NCBI GenBank assembly: GCA_013696965.1 | Contig: JACCXN010000064.1 | Location: 1 to 23,718 of the forward strand | Origin: Bacteroidota bacterium | Lineage (GTDB): Bacteria; Bacteroidota; Bacteroidia; JACCXN01 | Direction: 5' to 3' | DNA: 23,718 nt | Shown here: piece by piece, positions 15,487-23,594 of the stretch | Position numbering within the stretch: the first letter of the stretch is position 1 | Layout: every line of letters starts with the position of its first letter | Made by a program: the position numbers and the translations under genes | The notes under the pieces: generated by a model | What the model was told of the DNA's origin: nothing | What the model saw: the letters and a program-made list of their open reading frames with translations, nothing else | Databases searched by the model: none

Positions 15487-15906
15487 TTATGCTTTTGATG
15501 TTAATTTAAAATACTCATTCACACTATTAAGGATTTCCTGGGTATCAAAGGGTTTTAAATAATTGGCAATAATTATTAATTCCTTTACACTTAATAATCT
15601 GTCTATGCATTGTGAATTGGTGCATATTATTGGAAGGGATTTTCCTACCAAAGCTTTTTTAAATAAATATAAACAGGAGGAAGTACTTGGTGCTGTATCT
15701 GAAATAACCAAATCTGGTTTAATGTTTGAGTGGGACTGGTCAAAGGAATTGGCCCGCACAACTTTATAACCGCTTTGTTCCAGTTTTTTTTGTAACTCTA
15801 AACCTATGATCGACTGTTCATCTATGATAAGAATTTTTTTAGCAAGAATTGACTTTAAATTTCCCATAACCCTGGTATTTAATATTGTTTTTTGACATTC
15901 ATCCAT
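15487..15906 (-). CDS. Stand-alone response-regulator receiver (REC) protein
   Basis: The product has 139 residues. From about residue 22 it forms a single receiver domain: KKILIIDEQ holds the acidic pair Asp29/Glu30, PDLVISD gives the phospho-acceptor Asp70, Thr96 follows PIICT, and Lys118 lies in NYLKPF. All receiver residues are present, although the loop after Asp70 (TAPSTSSCLYLF) is atypical. There is no DNA-binding or other output domain, so it may act as a phosphate carrier or by protein contact. ATG 15906 fits the promoter at 15936-15999 (30 nt from its TTTG). An internal Met14 is possible. It is read in the same direction as the stress run. Confidence 0.8.
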   Translation of the reverse strand: MDECQKTILNTRVMGNLKSILAKKILIIDEQSIIGLELQKKLEQSGYKVVRANSFDQSHSNIKPDLVISDTAPSTSSCLYLFKKALVGKSLPIICTNSQCIDRLLSVKELIIIANYLKPFDTQEILNSVNEYFKLTSKA

Positions 15907-15935
15907 AAAGTATTTTATAAATGAAGATTGCTTAT

Positions 15936-15999
15936 CAAAGGTGAAGTATAAAAAGGAGGAAAGTGTTACAAATTTTTTAAAAAAATTACATTATTCACA
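15936..15999 (-). promoter_or_regulatory. Shared-motif promoter C, upstream of the receiver gene
   Basis: In + strand letters, half-sites TTACAAATTTT (15966) and TTACATTATTCACA (15986-15999) are 20 bp apart. CAAAGGTG at 15936-15943 is the -7 box (CACCTTTG on minus), identical to that of promoter A. The gap between operator and box is again 22 nt. The TTTG lies 30 nt before the ATG at 15906. Confidence 0.7.
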
Positions 16000-16317
16000 C
16001 TTTGATTAAAACAATTGGATTGGTTTGAGTGAAGTGGAAATTAATTATTTAAGGCAGTTAAAACAGCTCCTTTTATAGTTTATTGTTGCAATTCAAGCCT
16101 GCCTTATTCAAACTATTTCTGGCTGTAATAATTCTATGGTTTTTGATTTAAATAAAAGGAAAAAAGGTTGAATTTCCATGTTATAACCAAAGGTTCACGC
16201 GCTCCGTTTACTACCTGATTTTATCCAGGTTTTAACCATTCCCAAAAGTGTTTGCAATTCAAAAGGATATTTTCATTCAATTAATTCTGCCAAGAAAAAA
16301 ACGAACTTTTATAAGAA
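16000..16317. other. Gene-less stretch between the DUF748 gene end and the receiver promoter
   Basis: About 320 bases of AT-rich sequence with no open frame over 25 codons that resembles a gene. I see no strong hairpin with a T-run for the upstream transcript's end, and no repeat shared with other parts of the window. It is the 3' flank of the DUF748 gene (stop at 16318) plus the region upstream of promoter C. Confidence 0.5.
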
Positions 16318-18633
16318 TTATAATTTAAAAACCGGCAGTTCTTTTTTACGTTCTGCCTTATCGTTTATTTCATTCATTTTTTGGTAAGCCTTAATTAAAG
16401 ATTCTGGAAACTCACTTTTGTATTCGATTTTGTAAAATGAAAATCCATTGTAAGGAACAACCCGCTGTTCAGAGGAAAACTTTACCTGGTTTCTCACCTC
16501 TTCTTTCTTAAAACAGGAAAGAAAATCTTCTTCTCTTTGCTTGTTTAATTGTTTATACTTTGAATTAAGAAAAGATGCATCAAGCAGTCTTATGCATTTT
16601 TCCTGCACGGTAAATAGCAATGAATCTTTAACCTGGGTGTTTAAATAGTGAATAAATTGAGCATCTTTTACCGACATTTTTTCAACTTTTATTGAGTCGA
16701 GTTCATTGAAGGTTTTGGAGGTTTTATTGTTGAAAGTAAGGAAGTATTTCTTCTTTGCCTCATAAAACAAAATGTATTCTTTTTCTTTAAGTTCAAAGTG
16801 ATGAGGATGTACTACAATGTTTTCTTCAGGATTTTTTTTCAGAAATTCTGCGAGTTTTTCAATAAATTTATTCTGGTCAGAAAACAGAAAACTCTGGCGA
16901 GTATTCCACGTTAAAACAAAGGATTCTTCAATTTCGGTTTCAATGCTGTTTACCTTCATTCTATAAGGTGTTGTAGGAGGTTTTACAAAAATGTTTTCTA
17001 ATAAATTCAAGAATACATCACGTAAATTAAATTTAGGATTCTTTAGATTTCCTGTAATTGGTATTTCGTAATCAATAACATTGTTGCCATCTCTTACAAA
17101 TGCCATTACCAGTGGCATAGGTATGTATTTAACGCTTTTGTTTTTTATTCTGCTACTCGTGCGGGGGTCTGTAATAAGCAAATGATTTTCACTATTTATA
17201 ACTCCATCTCTCACATGCCAGGTGCCATTAAATCCAATGGTTCCTCTATCTAATGGGAAAGAAGTATATTCGATAGTGTAAGGGTTAAACATAGCCACAG
17301 GAAGATTCTGCAAATTATAATGTAAATCAAAATCTGAACTGTCTTTAGGGTTTATGCTAAGGGTTCCGGAAAAATCACCATAAGGTTTAATTCCTGATTT
17401 AACGGATACATTTACACGCTTGTTATTTGTATCAATTGAATCAGCTATTATAGTGAGTGGATTTAATTCAATTGTAAATTTTTCATTTAAAGAATAGTCA
17501 TTGAATTTTATATCGCTATTGTAAATTGCCAGTTTGTCGACTTTGTAATGACTTTGTAAAAAATTTTGCGAAATCAGTTTTATATAATTTGCTATTTCAA
17601 TAACAAGATTAAATTTAGTATTATTTGCAATTGTGTTCTCAATGTTATTTCCATTTTTCCCGAACATAGTCTGTAAATTGTCAAGGGAATCATAGCGCTC
17701 ATATTTAAAGTAAGGGCGGTTAAGTATTATTGAATCATAGAAATACATCTGTTTTAACGGGCTTAATTCATTTATTGATATAGCCAGATTCTCAAAATAA
17801 GCATAGTCGTTATCAGGGGTTTTTCCAAAATGGAAATCATTGAATGCCACCATGCCCTTTGCAGTAATGTTTTTACCATTATTAAAGTTTCCTATTACAT
17901 TCATGTGCGCATCAAGGTTCGCAGAGAAGCTTCCATAGTTTGTTATATCTTTTAGATATTGTCCAATAAAGTTTAAATCATATTTGTTGGCAATAACCGT
18001 AAGACTATAATCCTTGGTGTTTACATTCATACCAAAATCTCCTTTTATATCACCATTTCCAATTCCTGGCGTAAAAGAAAAATTTGCAACAAGAGTATCC
18101 AAATTCCAACGCTTTCCTGTGCTTTGAATGTTTACCTGTTTTATAAAATAACTTATAGGCGTTACTTTATCTATGTAATAAAATTCCCCATCTTTTATAT
18201 TTATATCCAAAATATTAAAATGCACAGGAGCATTCACACTATTGGAATCTGTAGTAAATTTTTCAATAAGGTCTTCAAAATTAAATTTCAGTTTGTTTTG
18301 AATAACTATACCTCTGGGCTCATTAATAGTGATCTTGTTTATTTCATATGTTTGAGAAAACATTTTTAACATGCTAAAATTTGCATTTACTTCTTTTGCT
18401 GAAAAGAAAATGGTATCGCTATTATTCTCGTATATTTTAAGATTGCTAAGATGAATGAATCCGGTAAATGGATTTGTATATGCCCAGTCTATTGTAATTT
18501 GTCTGCCTGTATATTTTTCATCGTACTTTTGAATTAAATATTTTGTGATAGGGGAAATAAAAAGAATCACTCCCCCCACAAGGATTACAAGGACAATTCC
18601 ACTAATAAGTAGTGATTTTTTTAATTTACTCAT
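16318..18633 (-). CDS. DUF748/AsmA-like envelope protein
   Basis: This is a 771-residue protein with an N-terminal signal anchor (residues 7-28, LLISGIVLVILVGGVILFI). A mostly beta-stranded periplasmic body follows. The first part (ITIDWAYTNPFTGFIHLSNL KIYEN...FFSAKEVNANFSML) is characteristic of DUF748 and the AsmA-like/bridge-type superfamily. The middle region has repeated strands such as LNPLTIIADSIDTNN and FSGTLSINPKDSSDFDLHYN. The C-terminal 200 residues are charged and helical. AsmA-like proteins are thought to bridge inner and outer membranes in lipid transport, which would fit with the Mla genes nearby, but this is inference. It lies 117 bp downstream of the PorE-like gene in the same direction, probably co-transcribed from the shared-motif promoter. 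Confidence 0.7.
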   Translation of the reverse strand: MSKLKKSLLISGIVLVILVGGVILFISPITKYLIQKYDEKYTGRQITIDWAYTNPFTGFIHLSNLKIYENNSDTIFFSAKEVNANFSMLKMFSQTYEINKITINEPRGIVIQNKLKFNFEDLIEKFTTDSNSVNAPVHFNILDINIKDGEFYYIDKVTPISYFIKQVNIQSTGKRWNLDTLVANFSFTPGIGNGDIKGDFGMNVNTKDYSLTVIANKYDLNFIGQYLKDITNYGSFSANLDAHMNVIGNFNNGKNITAKGMVAFNDFHFGKTPDNDYAYFENLAISINELSPLKQMYFYDSIILNRPYFKYERYDSLDNLQTMFGKNGNNIENTIANNTKFNLVIEIANYIKLISQNFLQSHYKVDKLAIYNSDIKFNDYSLNEKFTIELNPLTIIADSIDTNNKRVNVSVKSGIKPYGDFSGTLSINPKDSSDFDLHYNLQNLPVAMFNPYTIEYTSFPLDRGTIGFNGTWHVRDGVINSENHLLITDPRTSSRIKNKSVKYIPMPLVMAFVRDGNNVIDYEIPITGNLKNPKFNLRDVFLNLLENIFVKPPTTPYRMKVNSIETEIEESFVLTWNTRQSFLFSDQNKFIEKLAEFLKKNPEENIVVHPHHFELKEKEYILFYEAKKKYFLTFNNKTSKTFNELDSIKVEKMSVKDAQFIHYLNTQVKDSLLFTVQEKCIRLLDASFLNSKYKQLNKQREEDFLSCFKKEEVRNQVKFSSEQRVVPYNGFSFYKIEYKSEFPESLIKAYQKMNEINDKAERKKELPVFKL

Positions 18634-18750
18634 GGGATTATAAAAATGTTGAAAATTGTTTTACTATGTTTTAAAGTATTATGATGTCAAACGGGCTCAT
18701 TCAAGAGAAGAAAGTTGAATTGATTCTCCTCTTTGAGTTTGGATTTCGCT

Positions 18751-20772
18751 TTAATTAATTTCAGTAATTTTCAATTCAACTCTTCGGTTGAGTTGCCTTC
18801 CTTCTGGATTGTCTGTTCCATTTGCATTTTTATTGAGTGCTGCTGGCATTGCTTTGCCGTATCCTTTAGCCTTCATTCGACTGGCCTTAATGCCATTTGC
18901 CTCAAGTTTGCTTACAACTGCTTGTGCCCGTTCTTCAGAAAGTTTCTGGTTGTATTTAGCATCACCTTTGCTGTCGGTATGTCCCGAAATTTCTACTTTT
19001 AGGTTGGGATTGCTTTTCATAAGTTGTAAAAGATTCTTTAATTCCACATTGGATAAAGGACGCAAAGTGGCTTTGTCGAAATCAAAGAAAATATTGTTCA
19101 AAATAATTTTTGAACCTACAACAATTGGATTTAGTAATACTTCTCTTTTTATTTCATAATAATTCGATTTCTTAGGTATTTCCATGTTTTCAGAATAAAA
19201 CAAGTGACCTTCGCCTTGATAAGTAATGTTGTAATTTTTTCCTGGTGTAAGAATAAAAAGAAATTGTCCTGTTTTACTGTTTGTGTTGTAAACCCCAACT
19301 ACTTCTTCGGTTTCATTATCAGTTACTGTAATAAAAACTTTCTTTGCAGTTTTACCTGATTCATCATAAACATTTCCTTTAATCAATGTAAGGGGCGTAG
19401 GTTCACGATTAAGGAAAGTCATTTGATAATTGTCTTTTCCACCATACCCTCCTTCTCTAAAAGAAGAGAAGTAAGCAGTACGGCTATCAGGACTAACCAT
19501 ATAAAATATATCATCGTCTGTAGTATTGATTGGATAGCCTGCATTTACTGGTTGTGACCAATTTCCATCACTGGAAAGTAAGCTGGTAAACACATCAAAT
19601 CCACCCATAGTGTTGTGTCCAGAGGAACTAAACATTAGGGTAACACCATCGGGATGAATGAAAGGAGCATCTTCATCATAAATGGTATTAATATTTGGTC
19701 CCATATTAACTGCCTTTTCCCAGTCTCCATCATGTTTACGTTTGCTTAAATATAAATCCCTACCACCAAATCCACCAGGCCTGTCGCTTGTAAAGTAAAG
19801 GCTATTGCCATCCGCTGAAATAAAGGCACTTGGTTCCCAGTGTTTTGTATTTATGTTATCGTTTAGCTTTACAGGATTGCTCCATTTGTCACCATCTAAG
19901 GATGTGGAATAGATATTTCCTATTCCATAATCATCCTTGTAAATTAATATGGTTTGTCCATCAGGAGAGATTCCTACTGTAGCCTCATGCCAGTCTGTGT
20001 TTATTGGGGCACCTATGCCTTCTGCTTTAGCCCAGCCAGTTTTGGTCTTGGTTGCCATGTAAATGTCTTCCATAAAATTGCCCTCACTGTCTTTTTGCTC
20101 GTTTTTAGTATTAGGTCTGCGCGATGTAAAAAAAAGAGTATTCTGATCGGCTGACAAAACGGGAGAGTAATCAGCATAAGGTGAGTTAATAGTACTTCCC
20201 ATGTTTTCAATCTTAACCTTCATAGGATTTGCAACCAATTGTTTTCCTGATTTACACTCCTCTATTTTTCTGTTTGTTTCTATAAAAAGGTCCTTATCCA
20301 TACTATTGTTTTCTGCCATAAGTGCTTTAAATTTTTCATAAATTTCAATGGCCTTGTCAAACTGGTAATCCAAATGATAAGCATCGCCAAGGAATTTATA
20401 GGTTATTAGCGGTGCATTTTTTTCCTTGTATGAATCTTGCTGGCAATCTTTTGAAACCGAAGTAACAGCCGTGCTGAAATAAGGAATGGCCTTAGATCTG
20501 TTTATTCTTGAACTTTGATGGCAAACACCTATTTTGAAAGCTAAATTCATGTTTTCAGGATTTTTTTCATAAAGTTCAAGGAATATTGGTAACGAGGCGG
20601 CATATCCATCTTTTGAATTATTCAACAATTCGCCTTTGGCATGTTTATAAACCTCAGAAAATGATTTTTCTGCACGATTAAAATCTTTTTCAAAAGTGCC
20701 TTTTCCGTTTTGGGCACAAAGGTTATACAGGCTCAATAAGACTAATATAGTAAGGGAAATAAGGTTTTTCAT
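18751..20772 (-). CDS. PorE-like TPR / beta-propeller / OmpA-family protein
   Basis: This is a 673-residue periplasmic or outer-membrane-associated protein. Residues 1-21 form a signal peptide (ending LCA-Q). TPR-like helices lie at about 30-170 (AASLPIFLELYEKNPEN, DAYHLDYQFDKAIEIYEKF). PD40/WD40-type blades lie at about 200-445 (VLSADQNTLFFTSRRP, FISADGNSLYFTSDRPGGFG, FIHPDGVTLMFSSSG, MVSPDSRTAYFSSF). A carboxypeptidase-regulatory-like fold covers about 455-530 (IKGNVYDESGKTAKKVFITV). A C-terminal OmpA domain (about 550-670) has IFFDFDKATLRP, SGHTDSKGDAKYNQKLSEER and LNRRVEL, with the peptidoglycan-binding Asp and Arg. This order is that of PorE of the type IX secretion system, but Bacteroidota carry several paralogues, so I give no symbol. 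It has its own shared-motif promoter. Confidence 0.85.
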   Translation of the reverse strand: MKNLISLTILVLLSLYNLCAQNGKGTFEKDFNRAEKSFSEVYKHAKGELLNNSKDGYAASLPIFLELYEKNPENMNLAFKIGVCHQSSRINRSKAIPYFSTAVTSVSKDCQQDSYKEKNAPLITYKFLGDAYHLDYQFDKAIEIYEKFKALMAENNSMDKDLFIETNRKIEECKSGKQLVANPMKVKIENMGSTINSPYADYSPVLSADQNTLFFTSRRPNTKNEQKDSEGNFMEDIYMATKTKTGWAKAEGIGAPINTDWHEATVGISPDGQTILIYKDDYGIGNIYSTSLDGDKWSNPVKLNDNINTKHWEPSAFISADGNSLYFTSDRPGGFGGRDLYLSKRKHDGDWEKAVNMGPNINTIYDEDAPFIHPDGVTLMFSSSGHNTMGGFDVFTSLLSSDGNWSQPVNAGYPINTTDDDIFYMVSPDSRTAYFSSFREGGYGGKDNYQMTFLNREPTPLTLIKGNVYDESGKTAKKVFITVTDNETEEVVGVYNTNSKTGQFLFILTPGKNYNITYQGEGHLFYSENMEIPKKSNYYEIKREVLLNPIVVGSKIILNNIFFDFDKATLRPLSNVELKNLLQLMKSNPNLKVEISGHTDSKGDAKYNQKLSEERAQAVVSKLEANGIKASRMKAKGYGKAMPAALNKNANGTDNPEGRQLNRRVELKITEIN

Positions 20773-20795
20773 CTTGAGTTTAGGTTTATTATATA

Positions 20796-20860
20796 CAAAG
20801 ATGAGTATCTTAATTGCAAAAAATATTACACAACTTTAGGAATTAGTTATATTATTCACA
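20796..20860 (-). promoter_or_regulatory. Shared-motif promoter B, upstream of the PorE-like gene
   Basis: In + strand letters, half-sites TTACACAACTT (20826) and TTATATTATTCACA (20847-20860) are 21 bp apart. CAAAGATG at 20796-20803 is the -7 box (CATCTTTG on minus), separated from the operator by exactly 22 nt. The TTTG is 24 nt before the ATG at 20772. The operator also overlaps the likely start region of the divergent GNAT gene. Confidence 0.7.
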
Positions 20861-20866
20861 TATTTG
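20859..20866 (+). promoter_or_regulatory. -7-like box of the GNAT gene
   Basis: CATATTTG matches TAnnTTTG at seven of eight positions and lies 24 nt before the ATG at 20890. It overlaps the distal end of the operator of promoter B, so one regulator could influence both directions. A -33 TTG is not evident. Confidence 0.35.
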
Positions 20867-20889
20867 TAAGCAAGTATCAAGCTATAAAA

Positions 20890-21345
20890 ATGAAGGATCA
20901 AGTATCAATTAAATCGTATGAAACGAAAGACAAATCGTTTATTATGGCTCTATTGAAAATGAATACACCAAAGTATTTTTCTCCCAAAGAAGAAAATGAT
21001 TTGATTTATTATTTGGAAAATGAAATTGAAAATTATTTTGTTGTTGAATATGAAAAAAAAATTGTAGCATGTGGGGGGATTAATTTTTCGGATGATTTAA
21101 CAACCGCAAAAATAAGTTGGGATATTATACACCCACATTTTCAAGCCAAAGGAATAGGAAGTTTACTTTTGAATCACAGATTAACACTATTAAAATCCTT
21201 TAATCACCTTCAAATTATTTCTGTAAGAACCAGCCAGCTTGCATATAAATTTTATGAAAAACATGGTTTTAAACTTGTAGAAGTTTCAAAGGATTACTGG
21301 GCAAAAGGTTTTGATTTATATAGAATGGAAAAGAGACAACAATAA
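20890..21345 (+). CDS. GNAT-family N-acetyltransferase
   Basis: This is a 151-residue cytoplasmic acetyltransferase. Motif A, the acetyl-CoA pyrophosphate loop, is at about residues 80-98 (IIHPHFQAKGIGSLLLNHRL, with Q85-x-x-G88-x-G90). Motif B is YKFYEKHGFKLVE near residue 120, and the central strand is YFVVEYEKKIVACGGI. The substrate cannot be predicted. It is one of the few plus-strand genes, divergent from the PorE-like gene across 117 bp, and convergent with the hydrolase gene. Confidence 0.85.
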   Translation: MKDQVSIKSYETKDKSFIMALLKMNTPKYFSPKEENDLIYYLENEIENYFVVEYEKKIVACGGINFSDDLTTAKISWDIIHPHFQAKGIGSLLLNHRLTLLKSFNHLQIISVRTSQLAYKFYEKHGFKLVEVSKDYWAKGFDLYRMEKRQQ

Positions 21346-21395
21346 AAACGGGCAGAAAAATTTGACTTCATTTTCTGATTGGTACTATAAAAATT

Positions 21396-21412
21396 CAAGC
21401 ACATTATGCTTG
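21396..21412 (-). terminator. Small hairpin with T-rich flank after the hydrolase gene
   Basis: CAAGCA and TGCTTG form a 6-bp stem with a 5-nt loop in the gap between convergent genes. On the minus strand the stem is followed by AATTTTTATA. This is a weak candidate terminator for the leftward hydrolase gene. Confidence 0.35.
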
Positions 21413-21458
21413 CAAATGAAAAACTTTTTCCAATTTATTCCTTTCAGGATTTTTGAAT

Positions 21459-22294
21459 TTAAATGCATTTTTGGTTTGCATTAATCTGTTGAACAAAGCT
21501 GATCAATGAATCATTAAAGATGATAGGATTCTCTAGGTTCGCTAAATGGCCTGCCTGTTCAATAGGGATTAACAAGGAGTTATGGGTTTTTTCATGCATC
21601 AGCCAGGATGCATCGGGAGGTGTAATTTTATCTTCTTTTCCTACCATAATAAGTATGGGTACTTTAATCTGATTAAGATTGCTGCATGTTTCATTTCTTA
21701 AAGATAAGGCAAGCAATGTATTGCAAAGCGATTTTTCGGAAGTATTCACTATCATTTCTTTAACTGTAATTGTTTCTTTAACTTTTGTTGTAAAAGATTC
21801 AGTTGCAAAAAGATTTTTAATACTCTCATCCGCGTATTTTTCTACTCCGTTTTCCTTGATTTTTTCAATTGTTTTCATTCTTTTTTCCTTTACCTCGGGA
21901 GTATCGGCTATACATTGAGTATCACTTAATATAAGGGCATTAAAATAGTGTGGATAGTTTTCAATAGCATTTAATGCAATATACCCTCCCATGGATAAGC
22001 CACAGAGAAATGTTTTATCGATTTCCAGGGCATTTATCAGGCCTATTAGGTCTTTAACAAAAAGTTCAATTGAGAAGTCTTCATTCCCACTATCAGAATT
22101 TCCATGGCCGCGAATATCATATGTAATTACCCGGTAATTATCCATGAGTGCTTGCACTTGAGGATCCCACATGGATTTATTGAAGGGAAAACCGTGAATA
22201 AATATTATCGAAGAAGCATCATCTGGTCCTTGATCGCTATAACATACGCTGTGATTATTACATTTATCCTAATATCGTTTCCTATTGTGCGCAT
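21459..22294 (-). pseudogene. Alpha/beta-fold hydrolase with 5' frameshift
   Basis: The longest frame from an ATG (22172-21459, 237 residues) lacks the oxyanion-hole motif. Reading further upstream in the same frame gives SSIIFIHGFPFNKS just before that Met, so translation should begin earlier, yet no ATG, GTG or TTG follows the upstream stop. One frame over, an ATG at 22294 begins MRTIGNDIRIN. Restoring one base near 22262 joins the two into MRTIGNDIRIN-(x)-NNHSVCYSDQGPDDASS and a normal hydrolase of about 277 residues. The catalytic parts are otherwise intact: GLSMGG nucleophile elbow (Ser60 of the short frame), GKEDKITP acid loop, and His in AGHLAN. The substrate is unknown. A real frameshift and a sequence error are both possible. 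Confidence 0.65.
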
Positions 22295-22408
22295 GTAAAA
22301 CTATTTTTTTAAGGTAATTGATGGGTTTTTTACTTTTCACAGCCTCTTTTTTTGCTTGTTTTCCATCTAAATTTAGTATAATTCTTTCTGTTATTGAAAC
22401 TCGTTTTT

Positions 22409-22627
22409 TTACTTATAGGAAAAAACTCCTAATGCCAGGATTATTGTTATCAAAAGGAAATAAAATAATTTATTTAGAGCTGTTGAAATTTTGCTTGCCA
22501 ATTCTTCGCCTGTGGTAAATCGCACCGATTTGTAAATGCTATTACTGGACAAGATAAAGGATAACATTATCGAATAAAGTTCATTTTCCTCACCATTGAA
22601 AATATGTTTTAGTTTTTCAGTTAACAT
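22409..22627 (-). CDS. Small hypothetical protein with C-terminal membrane helix
   Basis: The frame gives 72 residues from ATG 22627. An in-frame TTG at 22648 would add seven. It has a polar N-terminus (LTEKLKHIFNGEENELYSIM), a Ser-rich middle (FILSSNSIYKSVRFTTGEEL), and one hydrophobic C-terminal segment (LFYFLLITIILALGVFSY), so it may be a tail-anchored membrane protein. No family is recognised. It is upstream of the hydrolase gene on the same strand, 114 bp before its proposed ATG. Coding status is moderately supported by the coherent amphipathic-plus-TM layout. Confidence 0.45.
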   Translation of the reverse strand: MLTEKLKHIFNGEENELYSIMLSFILSSNSIYKSVRFTTGEELASKISTALNKLFYFLLITIILALGVFSYK

Positions 22628-22795
22628 TTTTTTGGTGTTAAATGTCAAATACTAAATATGAGGTTAATTTACCTCTTTTCGGTGGTAATTGCATTTTTAT
22701 CTCACCTAATAGTGATAGTTGCAATTACACTTATGTAGGCATTGAATTAGGCTAGTAAATAGTAAACTCCTGCTTTAAGTTGTAAATATTGGTTT

Positions 22796-23008
22796 TCAGA
22801 ACTTAATGGTAAACTCCAGGTAATCATCATCAGGTAAACTGGTAAAAGTGAATGGCCTTTTTTCTCCTATACGACTTTCTTTTTGTATGCATTCTTCTGT
22901 TGCTTTACCTGAAAGAAAAGTATATGGATTAGATTTTTCGCTTACAATTTTCAGAATCTTAAAAGCAACTTTATCTATTGGTTTTATTTTTTCAATTTGT
23001 GTTTTCAT
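22796..23008 (-). CDS. Small hypothetical protein
   Basis: This is a 70-residue soluble protein (MKTQIEKIKPIDKVAFKILK..., then TEECIQKESRIGEKRPFTFT and a short LEFTIKF end). It has no signal peptide, no membrane segment and no recognised domain. The ATG at 23008 is the only plausible start. A weak copy of the shared-motif promoter lies about 210 bp upstream, with no other gene between. It is probably a real gene, but homology support could not be checked. Confidence 0.45.
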   Translation of the reverse strand: MKTQIEKIKPIDKVAFKILKIVSEKSNPYTFLSGKATEECIQKESRIGEKRPFTFTSLPDDDYLEFTIKF

Positions 23009-23214
23009 GATATTTGTGATAAGAATTAATAATCAGTATTTAATTTTGATTAATTCATATACCTCCCCCTTAATTTTTCATCTGTTCGGCTATTGCAAGG
23101 TTTTATAAATGTGTTTTTAGTGTAAACAAAAGTTTATTGCAGCCAGTTTATTTTAATGTGCATTGCAATCCCAGTTGCAGGATTAGGCGAATCAAAAATT
23201 AATTTTTAACAATA

Positions 23215-23278
23215 CAAATGTGAGCAATTAATATAGCGCATTGTTTTAGAATTGCATCAAATATTTGCATGATTCACA
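23215..23278 (-). promoter_or_regulatory. Possible fourth shared-motif promoter (weak)
   Basis: In + strand letters, TTGCATGATTCACA (23265-23278) matches the distal half-site of the three clear copies, and CAAATGTG (23215-23222; CACATTTG on minus) matches the -7 box. The distance equals that of promoter C. The proximal half-site is poor (around 23245) and the nearest downstream ATG is about 207 nt away, unlike the 24-37 nt of the clear copies. The stretch 23009-23342 holds no gene. Confidence 0.3.
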
Positions 23279-23342
23279 CATCTATAAAATAAAACTCATT
23301 GGGAATTTGAAATTCAAAATATTTTTGGACTCATTTACACCA

Positions 23343-23594
23343 TTAATCAAGAAGAGATGGGGCAAAAACCTGAATTAATACAACAGCGGAAAATATAATG
23401 GCAATACCAATGAAGGAAGCAACAAGAAGTCGTTTGTATCCCTTTGCTTCGGCATTCACCTCTAAAATTTTTATTAGATTGAATAAGGAATAATTGATTT
23501 TTTTAAATTGTGTTTCACTTTTAACAACATAATCAGAAGCCCCATGGGTAAATGACTTTGATGCAATTTCAATATTGTCATTTGCGGTTAGCAT
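23343..23594 (-). pseudogene. 5'-truncated receiver-domain protein with C-terminal membrane helix
   Basis: The 83-residue frame begins in the middle of a receiver domain: MLTANDNIEIASKSFTHGAS, then DYVVKSE with the conserved Lys. It continues through the last receiver helix (INYSLFNLIKILE) and ends in one membrane helix (LLVASFIGIAIIFSAVVLIQ). The acidic pocket and phospho-acceptor Asp, normally about 50 residues earlier, are missing. An in-frame TGA immediately precedes the ATG, and the 124 bases up to the window edge show no receiver N-terminus in this frame. It is most likely a remnant of a receiver-TM signalling protein. Confidence 0.55.
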
